DNA of 64,000 nucleotides. Source: Mesobacillus sp. S13. Its GTDB lineage: Bacteria > Bacillota > Bacilli > Bacillales > Cytobacillaceae. Numbering within the stretch: position 1 is the stretch's first letter; every line of letters starts with the position of its first letter. The position numbers were made by a program, and so were the translations under genes. The notes under the pieces were generated by a model. That model ran no database searches. It was not told where the DNA came from and saw only the letters and a program-made list of their open reading frames with translations. Shown piece by piece: positions 25,234 to 34,107 of the stretch. The stretch is taken from positions 4,669,001 through 4,733,000 of the forward strand of contig NZ_CP084622.1 in NCBI RefSeq assembly GCF_020422885.1, given 5' to 3'.

Positions 25234-26568
25234 ATGAATAAATTCCTTTGGCTGCTCTTGCTCCTTTCCGCCATTTCCTTTCCGGATAAGGGGGCGGCAG
25301 CAGAAAACTTGCAGGCCGTCATTGATTCAGCCAAAGACGGAGCAATCATTCAGCTTGAAAGCACTACTTACAATGGAAATATTGTGATTGATAAGCCACT
25401 CTCACTTATTGGAAAGAACGGGACTGTCATTGAAGGAGAAGGCAATGGAAATGTCATTTCTGTTCGTGTTCCTGGTGTCACTATATCAGATCTAAAAGTC
25501 ATAAAAAGCGGAATGGACCGGAACAGCTCAGAAGAATACGCAGCGATCAAAGTTTATACAGATGGGAACCTCATCCGGAATATCAGGATTGAACAATCCT
25601 TCCACGGAGTTTATTTAAGCAAAGCACATGAAAATACCATTGAAAATGTCAGTGTAACCGGCCTTGGCAAAGGAGAAATAGCGGCCCAGGGCAATGGCCT
25701 GCATGTTTATTATTCCAATGGAAATCTATTAAAAAACAATCACATCGAAGGCACAAGAGATGGAATGTTTTTCGATTATGCAAATGACAATAAAGCCCTA
25801 AACAATAAAATTACGAAAACACGTTACGGTCTGCATTATATGTACTCAGACCGCAACGAATTTCAAAACAACATATTCACCTTTAATACAGGAGGGGCAG
25901 CCATCATGCACTCCAACCAGCTCAAGCTGGAAAATAACCAGTTCATTTTTAACTACGGACATCGCTCTTTCGGACTGCTCGTATTAGCAGCGAACGAAAA
26001 TAACATTGAGAACAACACTTTCTACATGAATCAAAGAGGGTTATATATAGATCAATCTACCGATAATCTGATTCGGTCGAACCATCTCTCACAAAACCAA
26101 ATTGGGATCGAGCTATGGGCCAGTTCAAACGAACAGGTCTTCACTGAAAATACGATTGAAGAAAACACCATACCAGCTATCACTTTGGGCGGAACTGGAA
26201 GGAATGAATGGAGCTTTGAAGGAACCGGCAATGATTGGGGCAGGTCCTTCCCTTTGCTTGATCTCGACCAGGATGGCCTGGGTGACAGTCCGGCAGTTTA
26301 CAAATCCTCACTTTATGAACTGATTGAGGATCAAGAACTAGTCTATCTTTTCCTAAAAAGCCCGGCCATTAAAGTCTACGAAAAACTGAACCGGCTGCTG
26401 GATCATGATAAAACGATGTTTGAGGACCAGTATCCCCTGGTTAACGGGCAAAAACCAATACCATATCTGCCTGTCATTATCGTATTTGCCGTCATCGTAA
26501 CGGCCATCTGCGCAAAAAGGAGAAAACGGCTATGCATTTCATTTGGAAAGAATGGAAGGAAAATATAA
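25234..26568 (+). CDS. nosD: NosD, copper-site maturation beta-helix protein
   Basis: Exported right-handed beta-helix protein required to assemble the CuZ cluster of NosZ, acting with the NosFY transporter. 444 residues. Signal peptide at 1-24 (ending GAAAENL); residues ~40-330 are repeated parallel beta-helix coils, seen as recurrent N-x-I-E-N-N and G-I/L-x-L motifs typical of carbohydrate-binding/sugar hydrolase (CASH) domains. A C-terminal helix (PYLPVIIVFAVIVTAI) followed by Lys/Arg provides an anchor. The ATG follows GGAAGG and lies 2 bp beyond the previous stop. Confidence 0.92.
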   Translation: MNKFLWLLLLLSAISFPDKGAAAENLQAVIDSAKDGAIIQLESTTYNGNIVIDKPLSLIGKNGTVIEGEGNGNVISVRVPGVTISDLKVIKSGMDRNSSEEYAAIKVYTDGNLIRNIRIEQSFHGVYLSKAHENTIENVSVTGLGKGEIAAQGNGLHVYYSNGNLLKNNHIEGTRDGMFFDYANDNKALNNKITKTRYGLHYMYSDRNEFQNNIFTFNTGGAAIMHSNQLKLENNQFIFNYGHRSFGLLVLAANENNIENNTFYMNQRGLYIDQSTDNLIRSNHLSQNQIGIELWASSNEQVFTENTIEENTIPAITLGGTGRNEWSFEGTGNDWGRSFPLLDLDQDGLGDSPAVYKSSLYELIEDQELVYLFLKSPAIKVYEKLNRLLDHDKTMFEDQYPLVNGQKPIPYLPVIIVFAVIVTAICAKRRKRLCISFGKNGRKI

Positions 26569-27329
26569 GAGGCAAAGGGCTATGGCTAGCAATCGGTACA
26601 ATCATACTAGTCTCTGTTTTACTGCTTGTAAGATCAACTTCTCTTTCCTATGATCAGGGTTTGTATATCTTGCTTATCAACCTATTTGATACTCTGATCT
26701 ATTTTATCCCGATCCTGTACTTATTCATGGGCGCTTTCTCTATCTTCCAGGAAAAAGAGCAAAAAACACTTGTCATGCTTTTGACCAAACAGGAGAGCTA
26801 TTGGACATTTCTTGCCAAAAAGAGTATTGGGATGCACTTAGTATTCCTTACACCAGTAATCATCTGGTTTTTCTTATTCCTTATTCCTTTAAAAATTTTC
26901 TTTATAGCTGATATCGGAACCTATCTTGTCTTTGTTCTTTCTATCACTGTCCTCATGCTGATTTTCACGCAAATCGGTGCCCTGATAGGGAGTATCAGCA
27001 GGTCAAGAATGCAGATTGCCGGTATTGCCGTCATCATTTGGTTCTATTTCTTTTTCTTACATGACTTTGCCCTGTTATCCATCATCCAGGGTGTGACCCA
27101 TGAGAATGTAAAGCTATTCTCGATTGCCTACTTTTTGAATCCTATACAGGCAGTAAGGATGTATCTTGAAACAGGTGTAGGGATTTACTCATTCGGTCAC
27201 ATGTCGCGTCTCTTGAAGTCCTTCATGTGGCTGCAGCCGGGTGCATTCCTTGGAGCCAGCCTTATATTCTGGATGGCAACCACATTTATCAGTTCCGTTC
27301 TATTGCATCGTAAGGAGGGTTTTGAATGA
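26532..27329 (+). CDS. nosY: NosY, ABC-2 permease
   Basis: Permease of the NosFY transporter believed to export a sulfur species or otherwise drive CuZ assembly on NosZ. 265 residues and six predicted helices, with the ABC-2 signature region FSIFQEKEQKTLVMLLTKQ near residue 75. It overlaps the 3' end of nosD by 37 bp and nosF by 4 bp, so translation is coupled. Confidence 0.9.
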   Translation: MHFIWKEWKENIRGKGLWLAIGTIILVSVLLLVRSTSLSYDQGLYILLINLFDTLIYFIPILYLFMGAFSIFQEKEQKTLVMLLTKQESYWTFLAKKSIGMHLVFLTPVIIWFFLFLIPLKIFFIADIGTYLVFVLSITVLMLIFTQIGALIGSISRSRMQIAGIAVIIWFYFFFLHDFALLSIIQGVTHENVKLFSIAYFLNPIQAVRMYLETGVGIYSFGHMSRLLKSFMWLQPGAFLGASLIFWMATTFISSVLLHRKEGFE

Positions 27330-28000
27330 TCAGCGTTTCTGGTTTGACACAATCGTACGGCAATAACCAAATCTTGAACAATATCAGCCTTTCTATCGAG
27401 GAAAATGAAGTATGTGCCCTCGTTGGCAGAAACGGAGCTGGCAAATCTACATTTATCAATAGTTTACTTGGCCTGATTCCCATCAGGAAAGGCGAAATAC
27501 TGGTAAATGGCAAGCCTCGTAAAAGAAATAAACGCTGGAAAAATGAGATCGCCTACTTGCCGGAAAAATTCATGTTATACCCCTCTTTGACAGGTTATGA
27601 AAATATCGTTTTCTTTGCCCAGGCTGGAAAAGGAAAAGCGGATTCAAAAAAAATAGAGCAAATCTTGTTGTCTGTGGGTCTTTGGGAAGATCGCGACAGA
27701 CCCATTAAGGGCTATTCTAAAGGCATGCTCCAGAGACTTGGACTCGCCATCACTCTTTATCAGGATTCCGACATTTTGATTCTTGATGAACCTACAAGCG
27801 GAATCGACCCAATGGGACGAAAGGAAATTTTAAAGGTACTCAACTCTTTGTCTAGGAAAACCATCCTGCTCTCTTCCCATCATTTAGAGGAAATCAAACA
27901 AATCTGCACACATGTAGCTTTTTTAGATAAAGGAGAAATGACGAAATATACAGTCGATGATTTTTTAAGAATTCAGGAATTAGGAGGCATGGAAAAATGA
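27326..28000 (+). CDS. nosF: NosF, ABC transporter ATPase
   Basis: ATPase partner of NosY. 224 residues with Walker A GRNGAGKST near residue 35, signature YSKGMLQRLGLA near 132, Walker B ILILDEPTSGID near 150 and the switch His in LLSSHHLEE. Start overlaps nosY (ATGA) and its stop overlaps the next gene's ATG. Confidence 0.92.
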   Translation: MISVSGLTQSYGNNQILNNISLSIEENEVCALVGRNGAGKSTFINSLLGLIPIRKGEILVNGKPRKRNKRWKNEIAYLPEKFMLYPSLTGYENIVFFAQAGKGKADSKKIEQILLSVGLWEDRDRPIKGYSKGMLQRLGLAITLYQDSDILILDEPTSGIDPMGRKEILKVLNSLSRKTILLSSHHLEEIKQICTHVAFLDKGEMTKYTVDDFLRIQELGGMEK

Positions 28001-28899
28001 AAAAGCTATTTGTATCTTTGTTCTTAATATTGGTGACCTTTATAGCAGGGTGCAGCCAGGAGCCGGATTGGAAGCTGGAAATCACGAAAGAACCAGTTTT
28101 TGCAAACGGGAAAGAGTCAAACTTTGAAATCAAGGTAACGGAAGACGGAACAGCTGCAAAAGGTCTTCATATTGTCGCTGAGTTGGCGATGGGCAGCATG
28201 GATCATGGAACGATTGATGTTGAACTGGAAGAACTTTCTGATGGTGTCTATTCAGGTAATGCCGAATTTTCAATGAAAGGAGAATGGGAAGCAGCCTTCA
28301 CGCTTGAAAAGGACGGAGCCAAGCAAGAAGAAGTCGTTAATATGAATGTGAAAAAGGCGGAGGGTGTCGCTTCCCTCAATGGTGAATGGATAACAGATGA
28401 AGACCTGGAATTTTACCAGTTCATCAATAAACTTCATATTGAAATCAATCGCGAAACTGACCGGGAAAAATATACCGGAGAAAAACTGGATGAAGCATTG
28501 GCTTATTGGGATAATCAGGAGAAGCTGAACCAGGATAAAAATCAGCTATTGACGCAAATCATCAGGCTGAGGGCGATGGCGATGCTTGGCCTGGAAAAAG
28601 GACATGAGGCAACAGATGAGGAAGTAAACAGCGCCATTGAAAAAGTCCGTGCTCAATACAGCAGCTCAGATGCTGCAAAGACACTGATTACACAGTTTGG
28701 CGAAGAAAAGTTTTGGAGCATCCAGCAGCAGCAATATGCGCGGATTGTCCTGACACAAAAGGTTCAGAACGACTTAATCGAAAAAGTAAAAAAGGAAAAT
28801 CCTAAAGCAGGAGAACAAGAAATCCTTTTCACAGCTGAAAAGGAATATGAAGAGCTATTGGTCAGCCAGGTGAACTCCTTAAAGATCGAGATTTTGTAA
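27997..28899 (+). CDS. Lipoprotein with YtkA/FixH-like and SurA-N-like domains, nos operon
   Basis: 300-residue exported lipoprotein (lipobox FIAGC, Cys19). Residues ~25-115 resemble a YtkA/FixH-type beta-sandwich with a MGSMDHG motif that could bind copper through Met and His. From ~120 to the end it is helical and resembles the N-terminal chaperone part of SurA/PpiC prolyl isomerases (NGEWITDEDLEFYQF..., QNDLIEKVKKENP). No PPIase domain follows. It overlaps nosF by 4 bp and precedes the operon terminator. The operon has no NosL, so a role as copper donor or folding factor for NosZ is an inference. Domain assignments are by eye. Confidence 0.7.
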   Translation: MKKLFVSLFLILVTFIAGCSQEPDWKLEITKEPVFANGKESNFEIKVTEDGTAAKGLHIVAELAMGSMDHGTIDVELEELSDGVYSGNAEFSMKGEWEAAFTLEKDGAKQEEVVNMNVKKAEGVASLNGEWITDEDLEFYQFINKLHIEINRETDREKYTGEKLDEALAYWDNQEKLNQDKNQLLTQIIRLRAMAMLGLEKGHEATDEEVNSAIEKVRAQYSSSDAAKTLITQFGEEKFWSIQQQQYARIVLTQKVQNDLIEKVKKENPKAGEQEILFTAEKEYEELLVSQVNSLKIEIL

Positions 28900-28925
28900 G
28901 CCCTCAAATTCGAGGGCTTTTTTGT
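28898..28925 (+). terminator. Terminator of the nos operon
   Basis: AAGCCCTC (28898-28905) and GAGGGCTT (28912-28919) with a 6-base loop, followed by a T run. It overlaps the stop codon of the lipoprotein gene. Confidence 0.92.
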
Positions 28926-28943
28926 CGTTATTCGTTAAATTTT

Positions 28944-28961
28944 GTGAGTGATTACTCACTA
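28944..28961 (+). promoter_or_regulatory. TetR-type operator O1
   Basis: GTGAGT-GATT-ACTCAC (28944-28959), nearly identical to O2 49 bp downstream. It lies just upstream of the -35 box of the exporter promoter. Confidence 0.75.
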
Positions 28962-28988
28962 TACAAAACAAGATATTGCTGTTATGAT
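28960..28988 (+). promoter_or_regulatory. Promoter of the ABC exporter-tetR operon
   Basis: TATACA (28960-28965, 4/6) and TATGAT (28983-28988, 5/6) are 17 bp apart. The two operators bracket it. Confidence 0.6.
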
Positions 28989-28991
28989 TTT

Positions 28992-29009
28992 AGTGAGTGA
29001 TTACTCACT
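28992..29009 (+). promoter_or_regulatory. TetR-type operator O2
   Basis: AGTGAGT-GATT-ACTCACT, the longer of two operator copies, covers the expected transcription start, so a bound repressor would block initiation. The likely ligand is the TetR protein encoded at 30793-31452. Confidence 0.78.
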
Positions 29010-29033
29010 TTTAAAAAGGATGGTGAAAAGCAA

Positions 29034-29756
29034 ATGATTGTATCAATCAAAAATGTCAATAAACGCTATGGCAAGCATACGGTTTTAGAAAATATCAATC
29101 TAGAGATTGAGCGCGGCGAAATTTTTGGACTGCTTGGCCCTTCCGGCGCGGGAAAAACAACGCTGGTCCGCCAGCTCGTCGGCCTGGAAACGCCAAGTGA
29201 AGGAGAGAATTTTCTTTTCGGCGAAAAAATGCCTTCACTGAAATTGATTGAAAGAATTGGCTACATGGCTCAGTCGGATGCGCTTTATACGGAATTATCC
29301 GCGAAAGAAAACCTTGAATTCTTTGCTTCTTTGTTCGGCCTGAAGGGCGCGCACCGGAAAAAACGCATTTTAGAAGTGTTACAGCTTGTCGACTTATCTG
29401 ATCATTTGAACAAACTGGTAACCAATTATTCTGGCGGCATGAAACGTCGTTTATCGCTCGCATCCGCATTGCTGCATGAACCAGAGCTATTGATTCTTGA
29501 TGAACCGACTGTGGGTATCGACCCTGTACTTCGCCAGAGTATTTGGTCAGGCTTCTATGATTTGAAGGCAGAGGGAAAGACGCTGATCGTCACGACGCAT
29601 GTCATGGACGAAGCGGAAAAATGCGACAGATTGGGATTGATACGAGATGGGCGTTTGATCGCTGTCGGCACTCCTGCCCAATTGAAGGAACAGACTGGTT
29701 CTGCCAGCGTCGAGGAAGCATTTTTAGCATACGGAGGTGTCCAGCATGAGAACTAG
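29034..29756 (+). CDS. ABC transporter ATPase (drug/lipid exporter type)
   Basis: 240 residues: Walker A GPSGAGKTT near residue 37, signature NYSGGMKRRLSLASALL near 137, Walker B LLILDEPTVGIDP near 156, and the His-loop TTHVMDEAE. The GVDP/GIDP type is typical of DRA-family ATPases that pair with ABC-2 permeases. Starts 24 bp after operator O2 and overlaps the permease gene by 11 bp. Confidence 0.9.
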   Translation: MIVSIKNVNKRYGKHTVLENINLEIERGEIFGLLGPSGAGKTTLVRQLVGLETPSEGENFLFGEKMPSLKLIERIGYMAQSDALYTELSAKENLEFFASLFGLKGAHRKKRILEVLQLVDLSDHLNKLVTNYSGGMKRRLSLASALLHEPELLILDEPTVGIDPVLRQSIWSGFYDLKAEGKTLIVTTHVMDEAEKCDRLGLIRDGRLIAVGTPAQLKEQTGSASVEEAFLAYGGVQHEN

Positions 29757-30771
29757 AGCTTTAGTGATCAGGATCATCAGACAATTCCTGAGAGATAGAA
29801 GAACCCTTGCAATGATGCTTGTCGCCCCACTCCTGATCCTGACGATGCTCCATCTTGTTTTTAACGGAGAAAACTATAGTCCCAAGGTCGGTTTTGTGGA
29901 TGCTCCTGCTGTTGTTATGGAGAAGCTCGATCTAGAGGATGCCACAGTTAAAGAATATGACTCTGCAAAAATGGCAAAAGAGGATGCTTTGGTCAGAGAA
30001 ATCGATGGGTATATCACCTTTAATGGTCCTATGATCGATAAAATCGTTCTAGAAGGAAGCGACCCATCAGTTAATGGTGCGGTTATGAAGTGGTTCCAGC
30101 AGGCAACGAAGCCATTGACGCCATCACAGGGAGATCTGGCTGTCGAATATCTCCACGGCTCAGAAGATATGGGACAGTTTGATTATTTCGGACCGGTCCT
30201 ATTAGGTTTCTTCGCATTCTTCTTTGTCTTCATTATATCCGGAATCTCTTTTTTACGGGAAAGAACTAGCGGTACCCTCGAAAAATTACTTTCAAGCCCG
30301 TTAAGGAAATGGGAAATCGTCGTTGGCTATGTACTCGGATTCGGGCTTTTCACGATGCTGCAGGCAACGCTGATTGCCTGGTATGCCATCTATGTTCTCG
30401 GAATGCTGATGGAAGGATCCTTTATCTATGTGTTAATGATCACTTTAATGCTGTCAATGACGGCGCTGACGCTTGGTACACTGCTGTCCGCGTTTGCGAA
30501 TAACGAATTCCAGATGATCCAGTTCATTCCGATCATCATCGTACCTCAGTTCTTCTTTTCCGGACTGATCAATCTTGATACGATTTCCGATTGGCTGAGC
30601 TGGCTTGGTCCGATTACACCGCTCTATTATGCTGCCGAGGCATTGCGTGATATTATGGTAAGAGGATACGGATGGGATGCCATCTACGGGAATATGTTGA
30701 TGCTTGCCGGATTTTCAGCGCTGTTCATCTTCCTTAATATCCTGGCATTGCGGAAACACCGCGCAGTTTAA
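29746..30771 (+). CDS. ABC-2 type exporter permease
   Basis: 341 residues with the topology of ABC-2/YhgE-type exporters: helix 1 (about 20-37), a large outside domain of ~130 residues, then five helices in the C-terminal half (first at FGPVLLGFFAFFFVFIISGISFL). It has the signature FLRERTSGTLEKLLSSPLRKWEIVVGY after that helix. The ATG at 29746 follows GGAGGTG. Substrate unknown; with an adjacent TetR regulator an antibiotic, solvent or lipid is possible. Confidence 0.9.
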   Translation: MRTRALVIRIIRQFLRDRRTLAMMLVAPLLILTMLHLVFNGENYSPKVGFVDAPAVVMEKLDLEDATVKEYDSAKMAKEDALVREIDGYITFNGPMIDKIVLEGSDPSVNGAVMKWFQQATKPLTPSQGDLAVEYLHGSEDMGQFDYFGPVLLGFFAFFFVFIISGISFLRERTSGTLEKLLSSPLRKWEIVVGYVLGFGLFTMLQATLIAWYAIYVLGMLMEGSFIYVLMITLMLSMTALTLGTLLSAFANNEFQMIQFIPIIIVPQFFFSGLINLDTISDWLSWLGPITPLYYAAEALRDIMVRGYGWDAIYGNMLMLAGFSALFIFLNILALRKHRAV

Positions 30772-30792
30772 CCGCGGCGAAAGGAGCAGCAC

Positions 30793-31452
30793 ATGAGTGA
30801 CCATGACTTGAAAATTGATGAACTGATCGACGGAGAAGACCTGACCGAGAAGCAAAGGAAGATTATCATATCTGCGATTGAATCCTTTGCCGACAAAGGG
30901 TTTTCCGCCACTTCAACCAGCGAAATCGCCAAAAAAGCCGGCGTCGCAGAAGGTACGATCTTCAGACACTATAAAACAAAAAAGGATTTGCTGCTGGCAA
31001 TTGTCGCCCCTGTGATGGCAAAGTTTGTGGCACCTTTTTTCATAAAAGATTTACAGAAAGTACTGGATCAAGAGTATGAACATGTTGAAGATTTCCTGAG
31101 GGCGATGCTTTTAAATCGCCGGGATTTTCTTATTAAAAACCTTGCTACCGTTAAAATCCTGCTGCAGGAAATCCCATTCCACCCCGAATTAAAGGAATTA
31201 TTCAAGGAGCATATCGCCCTAAAAGTATATGCCCAGTTTGAAAAGCTGGTGGAACACTATCAGGCAAAAGGACAGATCATAGAGATTCCAGCGTACAGTG
31301 TATTCAGGCTGGCTTTCTCCTCCATCTTTGGCTATTTAATTGCGAGGTATATGATCCTGCCAGAAGCCGAGTGGGATGACGAAGCAGAAACAGAGCGGAC
31401 CATACAATTCATCATGCATGGATTGGCGGGCCCAAACAGCAGTAAAAATTAA
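30793..31452 (+). CDS. TetR family transcriptional regulator
   Basis: 219 residues. An N-terminal helix-turn-helix (residues ~20-65) contains KIIISAIESFADKGFSATSTSEIAKKAGVAEGTIFRHYKTK, split here only as the family signature; the rest is a helical ligand-binding domain. It ends the exporter operon, 21 bp after the permease gene, so it probably represses its own operon through the two GTGAGT/ACTCAC operators at 28944 and 28992. Confidence 0.88.
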   Translation: MSDHDLKIDELIDGEDLTEKQRKIIISAIESFADKGFSATSTSEIAKKAGVAEGTIFRHYKTKKDLLLAIVAPVMAKFVAPFFIKDLQKVLDQEYEHVEDFLRAMLLNRRDFLIKNLATVKILLQEIPFHPELKELFKEHIALKVYAQFEKLVEHYQAKGQIIEIPAYSVFRLAFSSIFGYLIARYMILPEAEWDDEAETERTIQFIMHGLAGPNSSKN

Positions 31453-31478
31453 ACCGAGCGATGGGTGCTCGGTTTTTG
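31451..31478 (+). terminator. Terminator of the exporter operon
   Basis: AACCGAGC and GCTCGGTT around a 7-base loop, followed by TTTGTTTT. Confidence 0.88.
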
Positions 31479-31514
31479 TTTTGGGAATTGGAAAAAATCA
31501 TGAAGAATTTCCAG

Positions 31515-31672
31515 TTCGCCAATATATTTGGATTTTCGCCAATAAACCTGTGAAAATCGCCAATAAAATCAAATTTTCGCCAATAAACCTGTGAAAATCG
31601 CCAATAAAATCAAATTTCCGCCAATAAATTGGTGAACTTCGCCAATAAAATCGGATTTTCGCCAATAACGTT
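31515..31672. repeat. 20/21-bp tandem repeat array, family C, array 1
   Basis: CGCCAATA starts at 31517, 31537, 31558, 31578, 31599, 31619, 31640 and 31660: steps alternate 20 and 21 bp, so the repeat is a 41-bp dimer. The units read CGCCAATAAACCTGTGAAAAT and CGCCAATAAAATCAAATTTT with variants. It lies between convergent genes after a terminator. The reverse complement of the same word forms the array at 60060-60152. Confidence 0.92.
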
Positions 31673-31720
31673 ATATTGTACGAGAAAAGGAGCATCATTT
31701 CAGGTACTCCTTCTCGATCT

Positions 31721-32818
31721 TTATTGTAAATTTTCTAGTTTTACCCGATAAAGCTTGTCATCACCTTCAGCCGGGGTGCCGCGTCCGTCGGTGTTGTTGC
31801 TGATAAAATACAAATCGTCACCTTCAACGATGACCTCGCGGATGCGGCCTACTCCTGTGACTACTTCTCTTGTCGTTTTTGCCGCAGGATCAAACTCTCG
31901 GAGCGCGTTGCCTCTCAATGTAGCGACATACAACTTTCCGCGATGTGCTGCCATCCCTGATGGTGCCCATGTATCGGTTCCGGAGTGGAAAATCGGCGTC
32001 TCCATTCCCTGCTTCTTTTCATCACCTGTGATCTCTGGCCAGCCATAGTTGTTTCCTGCCTCAATCAGATTGATTTCATCATGTGCGGATGGACCATGTT
32101 CACTGGCGTAGAATGTGCCATCCTGCGACCAGGCCAGTCCCTGAGGATTGCGGTGTCCATAGCTGTATACGTAGGAACCTTCAAATGGGTTATCATCTGG
32201 AACCGATCCATCCAGATTCAGCCGGAGGATCTTTCCACCTAGCGAACCTAAATCCTGAGCGATTTCAGGTGTGGTCGCCGCATCGCCTGCTGTAGCGTAA
32301 AGCATTCCATCGGGACCAATTTTCAGCCTGCCGCCGTGATGGAAGCGTCCGCTCGGGATGTTATCGAGGAGCAGCTTGCCTTCTACCCACTTATCATTTT
32401 TCAATGTCAGTTCGACGATCCGATTGAACTGACCGGTGCCATTCTCATATGTGTAATAGGCAAATGCCTTGTTAGACCGCTCGAAGTCAGGAGCGAGCAC
32501 AAAGCCAAGAAATCCAGCTTCGGCTGCCTGGGACAATTCCTTTTTAAAAGAAACCTTCTGTCGCTCTGTGCTGCCGCCTTCCACTTTTACAATCGACCCT
32601 GGGCGTTCGCTCAAGTAAAACGTCTCACCAATTTTATTGATGGACCATGGGACTTCCAAATTTTTAGCGATAACCTCAAGCTGGTCTGCCTGGGCAACCG
32701 CTTCTTTTCCTTCCGGTTTCTGATCAGCATCACCTGCAGGCTTCGTTTCACTGCCGCCGCCTGAACAGCCCGTGATTACCATCAACATTGCCAGCAACAC
32801 ATACAAGAAGCTTTTCAT
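31721..32818 (-). CDS. PQQ-type glucose/sorbosone dehydrogenase-like lipoprotein
   Basis: Exported six-bladed beta-propeller of the glucose/sorbosone dehydrogenase family (YliI/Asd relatives), 365 residues. Lipobox MVITGC gives a lipid-anchored Cys18 or so, followed by a Gly/Ser/Lys linker. Family motifs include VPWSINKIG, FLGFVLAPDFE, FHHGGRLKIGPDGMLYATAGD, YSYGHRNPQGLAW, ASEHGPSAHDEINLI and NNYGWPE; these carry the residues for PQQ and calcium. Whether PQQ is bound in this organism is unknown. The ATG at 32818 follows AAAGGA; a longer frame adds seven residues without support. Confidence 0.88.
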   Translation of the reverse strand: MKSFLYVLLAMLMVITGCSGGGSETKPAGDADQKPEGKEAVAQADQLEVIAKNLEVPWSINKIGETFYLSERPGSIVKVEGGSTERQKVSFKKELSQAAEAGFLGFVLAPDFERSNKAFAYYTYENGTGQFNRIVELTLKNDKWVEGKLLLDNIPSGRFHHGGRLKIGPDGMLYATAGDAATTPEIAQDLGSLGGKILRLNLDGSVPDDNPFEGSYVYSYGHRNPQGLAWSQDGTFYASEHGPSAHDEINLIEAGNNYGWPEITGDEKKQGMETPIFHSGTDTWAPSGMAAHRGKLYVATLRGNALREFDPAAKTTREVVTGVGRIREVIVEGDDLYFISNNTDGRGTPAEGDDKLYRVKLENLQ

Positions 32819-32894
32819 GACACCAGTCCTTTCTTTCAATTCAATTTCAGGACGCTTTTTCAGTCAGTCTTCCACCTACGCTGCTTTCTTTCAC

Positions 32895-33755
32895 TCAGTC
32901 TTCCAACGCCTTCATGATTGCCTTTCCTACGCCACTTTCTTCATTTGTCACTGTCACTTCACCGCATAGAGCTATGATTTCGGGTGCTGCATTGCCCATC
33001 GCGACCGGTCTGCCAACTCTTTCAAGCATCGACACATCATTGAAGTTATCTCCAAGCGCCATCGTTTCTTCCATTGTAATTCCTTTTGATGATACGAATT
33101 TTTCCAGGGCAATCCCTTTTTGAGCGTCAAGGCTGGTAATCTCGATATTCTCACTGCCAGATGAACTGATCGCAAGCCCGGTGATTTCCTTCAGGCCATT
33201 CCTGGCAACACCTAGTTTGTCATCATCCAACGAAAAAGCGAGTAGCTTGTATATTTCATATTGGTCGTCCTTAAATAACTGATCATACTGTTCAATCTTC
33301 GTGATCAGTCCTTTATGCAGCCTCTCTTCCGCAGCTTCTGCGATTTTTTCTATCGGCACTTCAGGATTTGCGGTTGAAAAAATATCAACGATGATGGAGA
33401 TCGCCTTATCCTCATCCTCGGTAAAAGTTCCTTTGTTTGTGTAAACCTCGAAATAAACGCCGCTCTCTACAAGCCTTAGTGCTGCCTGCCGGGCTAATGC
33501 CTTGTCCAATGGATTCGAGGCAACGATTTCCCCGTCCCCGGAACGAACCTCGGCTCCATTTACACAAATCATCGGCAGCTTAAGGCCGGATTCCTCCAGA
33601 ACGAATCTCGCTTCCTGGAAAGACCGCCCTGTGGCAACCACGACTTCGACTCCTTTTTCCTTCGCTTTTAAAATCGCTTCGCGGTTCTCGGCAGTAATCT
33701 GCTGGGTAGCAGTCAATAATGTCCCATCCATATCTGTCGCTATGCACTTAATCAC
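32895..33755 (-). CDS. Cof-type HAD phosphatase
   Basis: Sugar-phosphate or flavin-phosphate phosphatase of the Cof/YcsE group (HAD superfamily, type IIB cap). 286 residues from the GTG at 33755 (VIKCIATDMDGTLL), preferred because family members begin at this point and AAGGTGA sits before it. An in-frame ATG six codons upstream is an alternative. Motif I is DMDGTLL (nucleophile Asp near residue 8), motif II ATGRSF, motif III/IV KGIALEKF and ALGDNFNDVSML. Substrate cannot be inferred. Confidence 0.88.
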   Translation of the reverse strand: MIKCIATDMDGTLLTATQQITAENREAILKAKEKGVEVVVATGRSFQEARFVLEESGLKLPMICVNGAEVRSGDGEIVASNPLDKALARQAALRLVESGVYFEVYTNKGTFTEDEDKAISIIVDIFSTANPEVPIEKIAEAAEERLHKGLITKIEQYDQLFKDDQYEIYKLLAFSLDDDKLGVARNGLKEITGLAISSSGSENIEITSLDAQKGIALEKFVSSKGITMEETMALGDNFNDVSMLERVGRPVAMGNAAPEIIALCGEVTVTNEESGVGKAIMKALED

Positions 33756-33959
33756 ATCTTCACCTTCAGTCATTATTTTTCAGTATTAACAATCATGATA
33801 GACCTTCAAACTCTCGACAGCAACTAATACGTGTATATACTAATTTCCTCCTCATTCACCTTCCAGTTTCTTCTAGATACTAATAATCTATAAATTTAAA
33901 TATCTTAAAAACTTTCATATTGTCATTGCAAAACTCATATGCTATTATGAATCCGGAGC

Positions 33960-33973
33960 TGCAATCGTTTGCA
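33960..33973. promoter_or_regulatory. cre/LacI-family operator upstream of the maltose operon
   Basis: TGCAATCGTTTGCA fits the CcpA cre consensus TGNAANCGNTTNCA at every fixed position and is nearly palindromic. It could bind CcpA, the MalR-like protein encoded at 37395, or both. Confidence 0.65.
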
Positions 33974-34047
33974 TATAAAGGTGCATGTAATTCAGAAATG
34001 AACAGAACCCATTTATATCAAGGTTTTATACATTTCCACCTCCTATA

Positions 34048-34061
34048 TGTAAGCGTTTTAA
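34048..34061. promoter_or_regulatory. cre-like site, maltose operon
   Basis: TGTAAGCGTTTTAA matches the consensus except near its 3' end. One of three related sites in the 400-bp leader of the maltose operon. Confidence 0.4.
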
Positions 34062-34107
34062 AGGTGTTGTATAAAGGCAATCCCAGCTAGAGTTTAATGC
34101 AAAAATA

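Noticed and set aside
31498..31698. 66-codon minus-strand frame through the CGCCAATA array
   Set aside because: Product of family C repeats (repeated Phe-Tyr-Trp-Arg); no independent coding evidence.
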